64,000 nt of DNA from NCBI GenBank assembly GCA_963809795.1, contig CAWELN010000026.1:1-64000 (forward strand), in the 5' to 3' direction. This document shows, piece after piece, positions 44,133 to 52,375 of the stretch. The position numbers and the translations under genes are program-made. The stretch is from DASUAS01 sp963809795. GTDB taxonomy: Bacteria; Actinomycetota; Acidimicrobiia; IMCC26256; DASPTH01. Positions within the stretch are counted from its first letter, which is position 1. Each line of letters opens with the position of its first letter. The notes below the pieces were generated by a model that worked only from the letters and a program-made list of their open reading frames with translations, did no database searches and had not been told where the DNA came from.

Positions 44133-44777
44133 GTGACGACGGCGGCGCCCAGCACCCGGGACACGATCCTCGTGGTGGCCCGCCAGCGCTTCGCCGACCG
44201 GGGCTTCTCCGGGACCAGTCTCGCCGACATCGCCGACGAGGTCGGCATCCGGCCGCCGAGCCTCTTCCACCACTTCCCGTCGAAGGTCGCGCTCTACCGG
44301 GCGGTGCTGCTCGACGCGTTCGACGACTGGTTCGCCCTGATGGACGAGACCATGGCGGCCGAGCCGGCCGAGGGCTGGCCCCAGGTGGAGCGGGTCATCC
44401 GCACCGCCTTCCGTTTCTTCGTGGAGCGCCCCGACTTCGTCCGCCTCGCCCGCTGGGAGGCGCTCGAGGGCGGTCCCATCCTCGTGGAGGAGCTGGCCAC
44501 CGTGCTCCGGCCACTGTTCGAGCGAGGGGCGGGCTTCCTCGAGAAGGAGATGGACGCCGGCCGGGTCCGGCGCTGCGACGCCCGGCGGCTCGTGATCACC
44601 GGCTACGGCGCGGTGCTCTCGTACCTCTCCGACGCCCCGCTGGTCGGCTCGCTGCTCGGCGAGGACCCGACCAGCCCGGTGGCGCTCGAGACCGAGCAGG
44701 AGCACATCCTCGACCTGTTCCGCCACGCGCTGGTACCCGGTGCGCCCGAACCCGGCCCCGGGTCGGGAGCCGCGTAG
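44133..44777 (+). CDS. TetR-family transcriptional regulator
   Basis: A 214-residue regulator from GTG 44133. Residues 8-55 are the TetR helix-turn-helix (TRDTILVVARQRFADRGFSGTSLADIADEVGIRPPSLFHHFPSK), and the rest is a helical ligand-binding dimer domain. Downstream, 2 bp after the stop, lies a palindromic operator immediately in front of the 2-oxoacid dehydrogenase operon, so it likely represses that operon in response to an acyl-CoA or branched-chain metabolite. Confidence 0.9.
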   Translation: MTTAAPSTRDTILVVARQRFADRGFSGTSLADIADEVGIRPPSLFHHFPSKVALYRAVLLDAFDDWFALMDETMAAEPAEGWPQVERVIRTAFRFFVERPDFVRLARWEALEGGPILVEELATVLRPLFERGAGFLEKEMDAGRVRRCDARRLVITGYGAVLSYLSDAPLVGSLLGEDPTSPVALETEQEHILDLFRHALVPGAPEPGPGSGAA

Positions 44778-44779
44778 CT

Positions 44780-44797
44780 CTACCTATCGATCGGTAG
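44780..44797 (+). promoter_or_regulatory. TetR-type operator upstream of the E1 alpha gene
   Basis: CTACC-TATCGATC-GGTAG is an imperfect palindrome 12 bp before the ATG at 44809. It has the CTACC/GGTAG arm pattern typical of TetR-family operators and lies between the regulator and its presumed target operon. The ribosome-binding site GGAGG (44801-44805) follows it directly. Confidence 0.65.
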
Positions 44798-44808
44798 GCT
44801 GGAGGCCC

Positions 44809-45901
44809 ATGACCGACGTCGACACCACGGCCCGGATCACCGACCCCGAGTTCGCCTCGCTGCTGATGGCCGATCTCCTCTTCACCCGGCGGGCGTCGGA
44901 GCGGTTCTGGAACCTGCAGCGCCAGGGGCGCCTCGCCACGGTGGCGCCGCTGACCGGCCAGGAGGCCGCGGTGGTGGGCGCGGTGCGTGCCCTCGACCTC
45001 GAGACCGACTGGTTGGTGCCCTACTACCGCGACGTCACCGGCTTCGGTGCCCTCGGCGACGAGTTCATGGAGCAGCTGGTCGTCTACTGGCGGGGCCATC
45101 CGGACGGCGGTCGCATCCCCGAGGGCGTGCGCTGCCTCCCGGTCCAGATCTCCCTCGGCACCCAGCTCCCCCATGCCGCCGGGCTCGCGTGGGGACTGGC
45201 GTTGCGCGGCGACCCCGGCGTCGTGTGCACGTTCCTCGGCGACGGCGCCACGTCGGAGGGCGACTTCTACGAGGCCATCAACCTCGCCGGTGTCCAGCGG
45301 GCACCGCTGATCGTCGTGTGCATCAACAACGGCTGGGCGATCTCCACCCCCGCCGCCCGCCAGACCGCAGCGCCGACCTTCGCGGCCAAGGCCGACGCCG
45401 CCGGCATCCCGGGCGTGCGGGTCGACGGCAACGACGTGCTCGCGGTGCTCGATGCCACTCGCATCGCGCGCCGGCGGGCCGCGGCCGGCGACGGGCCCAC
45501 CTTGATCGAGGCCGTCACCTACCGCATGGGCGCCCACACCAACTCCGACGACCCCACCCGCTACGTCCCCGACGACGAGCTGCAGGACTGGCGGCGGCGC
45601 GATCCGATCGAACGGTTCCGCACCGAGCTGCAGCGCTCGGGCCTCTGGGACGACGAACGTCACGCCGCGACCGCGGCGAGCGTCGAAGCGCGGCTCGAGG
45701 GCATCATCGACCGCGGCACTCGCGCGCGAGCTCGAGCCCGCGGCGGCACTCGACCACGTCACCGCCGCCGGCGACGCGCGCACAGCCGCGCAACGCGCCG
45801 AGATCGTCGCTCGGAGCGCGCCCGCCGACGTGCCCGACGACGCGTCCGGTGCCCACGACGCGCCCGACGGCGACACCGGGGTGGTGTCGTGGCGAGCATG
45901 A
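44809..45901 (+). CDS. 2-oxoacid (branched-chain) dehydrogenase E1 alpha, frame-broken
   Basis: Starts at ATG 44809 (GGAGG at 44801). Residues show E1 alpha motifs: GQEAAVVGAVRAL, FLGDGATSEGDFYEAINLAGV (thiamine-diphosphate motif GDGxxSEGD), VCINNGWAIST and YRMGAHTNSDDPTRY. After IIDR the true frame shifts near 45713 (ALARELEPAAALDHV) and ends at TGA 45899-45901, overlapping the E1 beta start. Restoring two bases CG in the CGCG run there would repair the reading. Family use: branched-chain amino acid or acetoin catabolism. Confidence 0.85.
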
Positions 45902-46866
45902 CCATGCTCGCGGCGATCCGCGAGACGATCGTCGACGAGATGGCGCGCGACGAACGTGTGGTGTTGCTGGGCGAGGACGTCGGCGCGAACGGCGGCGTCT
46001 TCCGCGCCACCGACGGTGTCCTCGAACACTTCGGCCCGCGTCGCGTGTTCGACACGCCGCTCGCGGAGGCGGTGATCGTCGGCGCGAGCGTCGGCCTCTC
46101 CGCCGCCGGACTGGTGCCGGTGGCGGAGATCCAGTTCGCCGGCTTCAGCTTGCAGGCGTACCACCAGATCGTGGGCCAGCTCGCCCGCATGCGGTACCGC
46201 AGCCGTGGGCGCTTCCACTGCCCGGTCACCGTGCGCGCTCCGTACGGCGGCGGCGTCCGCACCCCCGAGTTCCACCCCGACTCGGTCGAAGGGCCCTACG
46301 CACACGCGCCGGGGCTCACCGTCGTGGTCCCGTCGAACGCGGGCGACGCACGCGGGTTGCTCACCAGCGCCATCCGGAGCGAGGACCCCGTCCTCTTCTT
46401 CGAGCCGATCCCCTGCTACCGCACGACGGGCGACGTTCCCGACGGCGAGCACGTGGTGCCGCTCGGCCGCGCCGAGGTCGTTCGTGGCGGTGACGACGCG
46501 GTCGTGATCGCGTGGGGTGCGATGGTCGACGTCGCGCGCGCGGCGTCGGACGCCGCCCGCGACGCACGCGGCGCGAGTGTCGGTGTGGTCGACCTGCGCA
46601 CGCTCCGGCCGTTCGACACGGAGACCATCGTGCGCGCCGCTGAACACGCCGGGCGGGTCGTCGTCGTGCACGAGGCCCCGCTCACGGCTGGCTTCGGTGC
46701 CGAGGTGGTCGCGACCCTGCAGGAAGAGGCGTTCTACTCGCTCGAGGCACCGATCAAGCGCGTCGCGGGATACGACGTCGGCTCGCCACCACCGCTGGTC
46801 GAGGACTGGTGCCGCCCCGACGTGGCGCGCGTCGTCGCCGCGCTCGACGCGTCCCTCGATGCCTGA
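45898..46866 (+). CDS. 2-oxoacid (branched-chain) dehydrogenase E1 beta
   Basis: A 322-residue transketolase-like subunit from ATG 45898. Motifs: ERVVLLGEDVGANGGVFRAT, DTPLAEAVIVGASVGLSAAGLVPVAEIQFAGF, RFHCPVTVRAPYGGGVR and the C-terminal LTAGFGAEVVATLQE. With E1 alpha it decarboxylates branched-chain 2-oxoacids. The upstream frame happens to be continuous with E1 alpha, but the joining segment is Arg-rich and not protein-like, so this is a separate protein, not a fusion. Confidence 0.92.
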   Translation: MTMLAAIRETIVDEMARDERVVLLGEDVGANGGVFRATDGVLEHFGPRRVFDTPLAEAVIVGASVGLSAAGLVPVAEIQFAGFSLQAYHQIVGQLARMRYRSRGRFHCPVTVRAPYGGGVRTPEFHPDSVEGPYAHAPGLTVVVPSNAGDARGLLTSAIRSEDPVLFFEPIPCYRTTGDVPDGEHVVPLGRAEVVRGGDDAVVIAWGAMVDVARAASDAARDARGASVGVVDLRTLRPFDTETIVRAAEHAGRVVVVHEAPLTAGFGAEVVATLQEEAFYSLEAPIKRVAGYDVGSPPPLVEDWCRPDVARVVAALDASLDA

Positions 46867-48049
46867 GTCGATGCAGTACCTCCTCCCCGATCTGGGGGAG
46901 GGCATGACGGAGGCCGAGCTGGTGCAGTGGCGCGTCACCGTGGGTGAGCACGTGACGCGCGACCAGATCGTCGCCCACGTGCAGACCGACAAGGCCGAGG
47001 TCGAGCTGCCGGTGCCCGCGTCGGGCACCGTGGTGGCGCTCGGCGCCGAGGTCGGCGATCTCGTTCCCGTGGGCGCGCCCTTGCTGGAGCTGGTCCCCGA
47101 CGCCGGGTCCGCGATCGGCGGCACGCCCGTGCGCGGCCGCGCCACCGCGAGCACCGCGGGCCCGAGCAGCCCGGCGTCGGCCCGGCGCGCGCAGGGCCCG
47201 AGCACCGCGCCCGCCGGCACGGGCCCGGTGCAGGCGGCACCGCCGGTCCGCAAGCTGGCGAAGGAGCTCGGCATCGACCTCGCGACCGTCACCGGTACCG
47301 GGCCCGGCGGTCGGGTGACCGCGTCCGATCTCCGCGTGCACCACGAGACCGATGGCCGGCGGGAGCCGCTGCGCGGCGTCCGGCGCGCGATGGCACACAA
47401 CATGGCGGAGGCGTGGCGCGCGGTGCCGCACATCTCGTTGTTCGACGAGATCGACGCCCGCCCGCTCCTCGACGCGTACGCCACCGTGCGCGCCCAGCAC
47501 GGTGCCGACATCACCCTCACCGCGTTCTTCGTGCGCGCCGCGGTCGTCGCCCTCGGCGAGTGGCCCGTCCTCAACGCGAGCTACGACCCCGACACCGACG
47601 AGCTGGTGCACCACGACACGTACAACATCGGTATCGCGGTGGCGAGCGACGACGGTCTCGTCGTTCCCGTCGTGCACGACGCGCAAGACCTCTCGTTGGT
47701 GGAGGTCGGCGAGGCGATCGCCCGCGCCACGGAGACTGGGCGCGCCGGCCACCTCACACCCGAGGCGATCCGCGGCGCAACGTTCACCGTGACCAACTTC
47801 GGCACCGAGGGCGGTCGGTTCGCGACCCCGATCGTGCGGCCACCGCAGGCCGCCATCCTCGGTTTCGGCGCGGTGCGGGTGCGGCCGGTGGTCGACGGCG
47901 ACGCGGTCGTGGCCGCGCCCGCCCTGCCGATCTCGCTCTCCGCCGATCACCGCATCGTCGACGGACGCGCCGCCACCGGCTTCCTCGAAGCGGTCGCCGC
48001 GCAGCTCGCGCACGCTTCGGAGCTGATCAGGAGCAGCGCGGCGCGCTGA
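46859..48049 (+). CDS. 2-oxoacid dehydrogenase E2 (dihydrolipoamide acyltransferase)
   Basis: The ATG at 46859 lies inside the E1 beta tail; 46871 is an alternative. Domains: lipoyl domain (residues about 5-80) with Lys45 in VQTDKAEVE as the lipoylation site; a Ser/Ala/Pro linker; a peripheral-subunit-binding domain (VRKLAKELGIDLATVTGTGPGGRV, about 127-150); and the catalytic domain with the His of SADHRIVDGRAA. Single lipoyl domain. It completes an E1-E2 operon; an E3 gene is not seen here. Confidence 0.93.
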   Translation: MPESMQYLLPDLGEGMTEAELVQWRVTVGEHVTRDQIVAHVQTDKAEVELPVPASGTVVALGAEVGDLVPVGAPLLELVPDAGSAIGGTPVRGRATASTAGPSSPASARRAQGPSTAPAGTGPVQAAPPVRKLAKELGIDLATVTGTGPGGRVTASDLRVHHETDGRREPLRGVRRAMAHNMAEAWRAVPHISLFDEIDARPLLDAYATVRAQHGADITLTAFFVRAAVVALGEWPVLNASYDPDTDELVHHDTYNIGIAVASDDGLVVPVVHDAQDLSLVEVGEAIARATETGRAGHLTPEAIRGATFTVTNFGTEGGRFATPIVRPPQAAILGFGAVRVRPVVDGDAVVAAPALPISLSADHRIVDGRAATGFLEAVAAQLAHASELIRSSAAR

Positions 48050-48157
48050 CGTACAGGTTTGCCGTGACGACGTGCCAGGCTCGCGCCCGCGCGCGACGGC
48101 ACCTCGGAAAAGCCGGACCACCGGGTAGCGTGGACGCACCGACAGCGGGAGCACCAC

Positions 48158-48818
48158 GTGGCCGAATGGCACGACACGACCGAGGAGTACCTCGAAGCCA
48201 TCCTCGAGATCGAAGAGGAGGGCATCGTGCCGATCCGGGCACGGCTGGTGGAGCGGCTCGGGCTCTCCGCCCCCGCGGTGTCGGAGACGGTGAACCGCCT
48301 CGTCGACCACGGGTACGCGCGAGCTGCTCGACGATCGCAGCCTCCGGCTCACCGACAAGGGCCGCAAGGTGGCGACCTCGATCGTGCGGCGCCACCGCCT
48401 CGCCGAGCGGCTCCTCGTCGACGTGATCGGGCTCGAGTGGGAGAAGGTCCACAAGGAGGCCGACCGCTGGGAGCACGCCATCTCCGCCGATGTCGAGGAG
48501 AAGCTGGTCCTGCTGCTGGGCGACCCGGCCACGTGCCCCCACGGCAACCCGATCCCCGGCTCGAGCCACAAGGTCGAGGGTCCGGCATCCGTGCCGCTCA
48601 CCCAGATGCAGCCGGGCCCGGTCGTCGTCCGCCGCATCAGCGAGAAGGTCGAGATCGACGAGGACGCCATCAACTTCCTCGCCGGCGCCGAGCTCACCCC
48701 GGGGTCGAACGCGGAGGTCGTCGGTACGAGCGCGGACGGCGTGCAGGTGAAGAGCGCGACCGGCGACCAGACGGTCCCCCGCAAGCTCGCGCAGCTGATC
48801 TACGCGATCCCTGCCTGA
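48158..48818 (+). CDS. IdeR/DtxR-family metal-dependent regulator, frame-broken
   Basis: GTG 48158 starts the wHTH (AEWHDTTEEYLEAILEIEEEGIVPIRARLVERLGLSAPAVSETVNRLVDHGY), which changes frame near 48318 to LLDDRSLRLTDKGRKVATSIVRRHRLAERLLVDVIG. The metal-binding and dimerisation domain has the expected His and Glu (RRHRLAERLL, RWEHAIS) and a CPHGNPIPG motif, then a SH3-like FeoA domain. Total about 220 residues. It represses iron-uptake genes with Fe(II) (IdeR) or Mn(II). The break is at CGCG, so an indel artefact is possible. Confidence 0.85.
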
Positions 48819-48832
48819 TTCGCTCGCTCGTT

Positions 48833-48855
48833 GCGGCGCAGGGTACCTGCGCCGC
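48833..48855. terminator. Bidirectional hairpin between convergent genes
   Basis: GCGGCGCAGG-GTA-CCTGCGCCGC is a perfect 10-bp stem with a 3-bp loop, between the stop of the IdeR-like gene and the stop of the convergent MoaD gene. CGCTCGCT repeats flank it. Confidence 0.6.
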
Positions 48856-48917
48856 GGCCACTCGCTCGCTGGCGAGCAGCCTGCGCTCGCTCCGCTCGTC
48901 TCCGGCTGCCGCGAGTA

Positions 48918-49193
48918 CTACCCCCCTGCGACGGCGGGGACGATGCTCACGGTCGAGCCGTCGGCGACGTCGGTGTTCACCCCGTCGAGGAAGCGGATGT
49001 CCTCGTCGGCCACGAACACGTTCACGAAGCGGCGCAGCTCGCCCTGCTCGTCGAAGAGCCGCTCGGAGAACCCCGCGTGCTTGGCCTCCAGGTCCTTGAG
49101 CACGTCGGCCACGGTCGCGCCTTCGGCGCCGACCTCGGCGGCGCCGCCGGTGAGCTCGCGCAGCTGGGTGGGGATGCGGACGGTGACAGCCAT
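48918..49193 (-). CDS. MoaD/ThiS-like sulfur-carrier protein
   Basis: A 91-residue beta-grasp protein beginning at ATG 49193 (MAVTVRIPTQLRELTGGAAEV). It ends VPAVAGG, the Gly-Gly that is adenylated and turned into a thiocarboxylate in MoaD, ThiS and CysO. The interior segment ERLFDEQGELRRFVNVFVADEDIRFLDG is CysO/MoaD-like. It follows threonine synthase by 31 bp on the same strand and shares its SAM riboswitch. No activating E1 enzyme is seen in the window. Confidence 0.85.
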   Translation of the reverse strand: MAVTVRIPTQLRELTGGAAEVGAEGATVADVLKDLEAKHAGFSERLFDEQGELRRFVNVFVADEDIRFLDGVNTDVADGSTVSIVPAVAGG

Positions 49194-49224
49194 GCTCACT
49201 CCTTGTCGACGGGTCGCTGCTCGC

Positions 49225-50472
49225 TCACGCTCGCTCGCCGATGGTGTCGGGTGGGAACGCGTCGTGGAAGGCGTCGAGCGTCGGCGGGATCACCGCGGTC
49301 GGGCCCACCGACGGCTCGACCGCGTCGAGCGTCTTCAACCCGTGCCCGGTGACGTACGCGACCACGCGCTCGTCGGGGCGCACGATGCCCTCGGCGGCCA
49401 GCCGCTTCAGCGTGGCGATGGTGACGCCCCCGGCGGTCTCGGCGAAGATCCCCTCGGTCCGCGCCAGCAGCTTCATCGCGTCGACGATCTCGTCGTCGGT
49501 GACCGCGGCGAGCCCGCCACCGGTCTGGCGCACGGCATCGAGCGCGAAGTAGCCGTCGGCCGGGTTGCCGATGGCGAGCGACTTGGCGATGGTGTCGGGC
49601 TTCACCGGCTTGATCGTGTCGGCGCCGTCGAGCCACGCCCGCGCCACCGGTGAGCACCCTTCGGCCTGCGCGCCGGACACCCGCAGCTCGGGCTCGCGGT
49701 CGAGCAGCCCCACCTTGTACAGCTCGTCGAAGCCCTTGCGGATCTTGGTGAGCAGCGAGCCGCTGGCGATCGGCACCACCACGTGGTCGGGCGCCTCCCA
49801 GCCGAGCTGCTCGGCCGTCTCGAACGCGAGGGTCTTCGAGCCCTCGGCGTAGTACGTGCGTACGTTCACATTGACGAACGCCCACGGGTAGGTCCCGGCC
49901 AGCTCCGCGCACAGCCGGTTGACCGCGTCGTAGTTCCCGTCGATGGCGACGACGTTGCCGCCGTAGACCGCGGTGGTGACGACCTTGCCCTGCTCGAGGT
50001 TGGCGGGGATGAACACGAAGCTGCGCAGCCCGGCGTGCGCCGCGTGCGCGGCCACCGAGTTGGCGAGGTTGCCGGTGGACGCGCACGCCGCCACCTTGAA
50101 GCCGAACTCGAGCGCCTTCGACAGCGCGACCGAGGTCACCCGGTCCTTGAACGAGTTGGTCGGGTTCACGGTGTCGTTCTTGATCCACACCTCGCCGAGG
50201 CCGAGCGCGGACGCGAGGCGGTCCGCCCGCACCAGCGGTGTGAACCCGGCGCCGAGATCGACCGCCGGGTTGCGGTCGGACGGCAGGAGGTCGGCGTAGC
50301 GCCAGATCGAGAGCGGACCGGCGGCGATCTTCTCGCGGCTGACCGCCGCCCGGATCGCGTCGTAGTCGTACGCCACCTCGAGCGGGCCGAAGCACCACTC
50401 ACAGGTGAAGACGGGCGCGACCTCGTATTCGCGTCCGCACTCCCGGCATCGCAGGGCGTGTACATGGGCCAT
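49225..50472 (-). CDS. thrC: Threonine synthase (PLP-dependent, zinc-ribbon type)
   Basis: The 415-residue protein starts at ATG 50472 behind GGAGGAG. The N-terminus has a zinc ribbon (Cys9, Cys12, Cys24, Cys27). Lys109 in TNSFKDR is the PLP Schiff-base lysine. GTGLPIAS-type loop VVVPIASGSLL binds the phosphate, and the family motifs STGNLANSVAAHAAH and FAETAGGVTI are present. It converts O-phosphohomoserine to threonine. The leader carries a SAM-I riboswitch and the next gene is a sulfur carrier, which raises the alternative that it forms homocysteine. Confidence 0.9.
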   Translation of the reverse strand: MAHVHALRCRECGREYEVAPVFTCEWCFGPLEVAYDYDAIRAAVSREKIAAGPLSIWRYADLLPSDRNPAVDLGAGFTPLVRADRLASALGLGEVWIKNDTVNPTNSFKDRVTSVALSKALEFGFKVAACASTGNLANSVAAHAAHAGLRSFVFIPANLEQGKVVTTAVYGGNVVAIDGNYDAVNRLCAELAGTYPWAFVNVNVRTYYAEGSKTLAFETAEQLGWEAPDHVVVPIASGSLLTKIRKGFDELYKVGLLDREPELRVSGAQAEGCSPVARAWLDGADTIKPVKPDTIAKSLAIGNPADGYFALDAVRQTGGGLAAVTDDEIVDAMKLLARTEGIFAETAGGVTIATLKRLAAEGIVRPDERVVAYVTGHGLKTLDAVEPSVGPTAVIPPTLDAFHDAFPPDTIGERA

Positions 50473-50558
50473 CGGCGTCTCCTCCGTCCGGCCGGCGGGT
50501 ACCGGCGCTGTCCTCGACGCGCTCTCGAGCGCCTCGAGCGGAGGACCGCTCTCGGACT

Positions 50559-50668
50559 GCTCATCGTTCAGGCATTGGCACCTGGCATCCGCCCGTCCCC
50601 ATGGCCGGGTGTGATGCTGGTTGCCGCGGTGTCGTCGGGCCTGTCCCTCAACCGCTCTGGATGAACGC
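50559..50668 (-). ncRNA. SAM-I riboswitch (S-box) upstream of thrC
   Basis: On the minus strand the leader contains the S-box core: a P1 5' strand GTTCATC, then CAGAGCGGTTGAGGGACAGG, GCCCGAC, CGGCAACC, GGTGCCAATGCC and a P1 3' strand GATGAGC. P1 pairs GTTCATC with GATGAGC (one G-T pair). Downstream TCCTCCG (about 50540) can pair with CGGAGGA at the ribosome-binding site, so translational switching is likely. High S-adenosylmethionine would turn the thrC-moaD operon off. Confidence 0.88.
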
Positions 50669-50779
50669 GTTCGGCGAAGACGGTAGCACGGGCCCCCGCC
50701 CGGTTGCGCAGCACTTCCGGTCGTGGACCACGCTCGGTGGCCGCGTGGGTGCCCGATCGGACGGCCTACCCTGCACCGC

Positions 50780-51694
50780 ATGAGAGGCGCGCTCGAGCCC
50801 GAAGCCGACGCCCTCGCCGTGGCCAAGCGGGCCGCCGACCTCTCCGTCTCGGTCTGCCTGCCGGCGCGCGACGAGGAGGCGACCGTGGGCCAGATCGTGG
50901 CGACGGTCCGCCGCAACCTGGTCGAGCACGTCCCGCTCGTCGACGAGGTGGTGGTCGTCGACGACGGGTCGACCGACGCCACCGCCGAGGTGGCCGCCTG
51001 GGAGGGCGCCACCGTCCTCGCCGTCTCCGAGATCCTGCCCGAGCTGCCGCCCGGCACGGGCAAGGGCAACGCGCTGTGGAAGTCCCTGTACGCCTGCAGC
51101 GGCGACATCGTCTGCTGGCTCGACGCCGACGTCCGGAACTTCGGCTCCCACTTCGTCACCCGGCTGCTGCAGCCGCTGCTCACCGATGCCGCGATCGGCT
51201 TCGTGAAGGGCTACTACCGCCGCCCGCTGTACGGCGAGGCGACGGGTGGCGGCCGGGTCACCGAGCTCATGGCCCGTCCGGTGATCTCGGCGCTGTTCCC
51301 ACACCTCGCGGGGTTCGTGCAGCCGCTGGCGGGTGAGTACGCCGGCCGGCGGGCGCTGCTCGAGACGGTGCCGTTCGTCGAGGGCTGGGGCGTCGAGATC
51401 GGGCTGTTGATCGATCTCGTCGCCAACTTCGGCCTCGACGCCATCGCCCAGGTCGACCTCGACGTGCGGGACCACCGGAACCGACCGCTCGAGGAGCTCG
51501 GGCCCCAGGCGATGGCGATCCTGGTGACGGGGCTGCGCCGGGCGGGGGTCCCCGTCGACAAGCGGCTGGCGGAGCTGGTCCGCTACGACGACGACCAGCA
51601 CGCGCAGCGGATCGGGGTCGAGATCCGCGAGCGCCCGCCGATCGTGTCGGTGCCTTCCTACCGGGCGAAGTTCGGGCGCGAGCTCTCGGCCTGA
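50780..51694 (+). CDS. gpgS: Glucosyl-3-phosphoglycerate synthase GpgS
   Basis: Makes glucosyl-3-phosphoglycerate from UDP-/NDP-glucose and 3-phosphoglycerate, the first step to glucosylglycerate and methylglucose lipopolysaccharide. The 304-residue GT81 protein has VVVDDGSTDAT (nucleotide-binding), the donor motif WLDADVRNFG (DxD, about residue 117), KGYYRRPLYG, and the acceptor loop PLAGEYAGRRALLE. Length is normal. Next to trehalose genes, it belongs to a compatible-solute region. Confidence 0.9.
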   Translation: MRGALEPEADALAVAKRAADLSVSVCLPARDEEATVGQIVATVRRNLVEHVPLVDEVVVVDDGSTDATAEVAAWEGATVLAVSEILPELPPGTGKGNALWKSLYACSGDIVCWLDADVRNFGSHFVTRLLQPLLTDAAIGFVKGYYRRPLYGEATGGGRVTELMARPVISALFPHLAGFVQPLAGEYAGRRALLETVPFVEGWGVEIGLLIDLVANFGLDAIAQVDLDVRDHRNRPLEELGPQAMAILVTGLRRAGVPVDKRLAELVRYDDDQHAQRIGVEIRERPPIVSVPSYRAKFGRELSA

Positions 51695-51710
51695 GCCGTA
51701 CGCTGCCACC

Positions 51711-52094
51711 GTGCTGCGTGATTCGCCCCTCGTCGCCTTCGTGGCCACCACCGACCTCGAGCGCGCCCGCACGTTCTACGAGTCGGTGCTCGGGCTCGAC
51801 GTCGTGCACGCGGACGGGTTCGCGTGCGTGGTCGACGCCCACGGCACCACCGTGCGGGTCACCGCGGTGCCCGAGCGCGCCGCGGCCGCGTACACGGTGC
51901 TCGGCTGGGACGTGGCCGACCTCGACCGCGAGGTGGACGCCCTCGTGGCGCGCGGCATCCGGTTCTCGCGCTTCGACGGGATGGACCAGGACGACCGCGC
52001 CATCTGGACCGCGCCCGACGGCACCCGCGTGGCCTGGTTCGCCGACCCCGACGGCAACACCCTCTCGCTCAGCGCCGCGCCGGCCGCCGGCTGA
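51711..52094 (+). CDS. VOC/glyoxalase-family protein
   Basis: A 127-residue single VOC domain: VAFVATTDLERARTFYESVLGLDVV, HGTTVRVTAV and ADPDGNTLSLS with the C-terminal Asp/Asn-Leu pattern. The metal-binding residues of true glyoxalase are incompletely present. Substrate unknown. GTG start 17 bp downstream of gpgS, so probably co-transcribed. Confidence 0.8.
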   Translation: MLRDSPLVAFVATTDLERARTFYESVLGLDVVHADGFACVVDAHGTTVRVTAVPERAAAAYTVLGWDVADLDREVDALVARGIRFSRFDGMDQDDRAIWTAPDGTRVAWFADPDGNTLSLSAAPAAG

Positions 52095-52103
52095 CGGGAG
52101 CGC

Positions 52104-52322
52104 TCAGGCGTCGGGCTTCCCCTTGGCGTCGGGCTTCCCCTTGGCGTCGGCCTCGTCGTCGGCGCCCTGCTCGATCCCCTTGCGGAACTCCTTCGACGCC
52201 TGCCCCATCGAACGGGCCAGCTTGGGGAGCTGCGAGCCCCCGAACAGCAGGGCGATCACCGCGAGCACGACCAGGAACTCCCAACCGACGATCTCGCCGA
52301 GCACGGGCGTCACGGGAATCAT
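52104..52322 (-). CDS. tatA: Sec-independent translocase TatA
   Basis: A 72-residue TatA/TatE-type protein: membrane helix (GWEFLVVLAVIALLFGG), the FGGSQLP hinge, an amphipathic helix (LARSMGQASKEFRKGI) and a charged tail containing a duplicated DAKGKPDAKGKPDA, produced by an 18-bp tandem repeat. It forms the protein-conducting pore of the Tat system; tatC is not in this window. Confidence 0.9.
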   Translation of the reverse strand: MIPVTPVLGEIVGWEFLVVLAVIALLFGGSQLPKLARSMGQASKEFRKGIEQGADDEADAKGKPDAKGKPDA

Positions 52323-52375
52323 GGGCGCTCACCTCCCGGATCGAGGGCGACCCGATCCCGTCAGCTTACGACCGC

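Noticed and set aside
44740..46866. E1 alpha-E1 beta fusion enzyme
   Set aside because: The joining segment is an out-of-frame Arg-rich stretch, while a neighbouring frame gives a normal E1 alpha end overlapping the E1 beta ATG; a frame break explains the merged reading.
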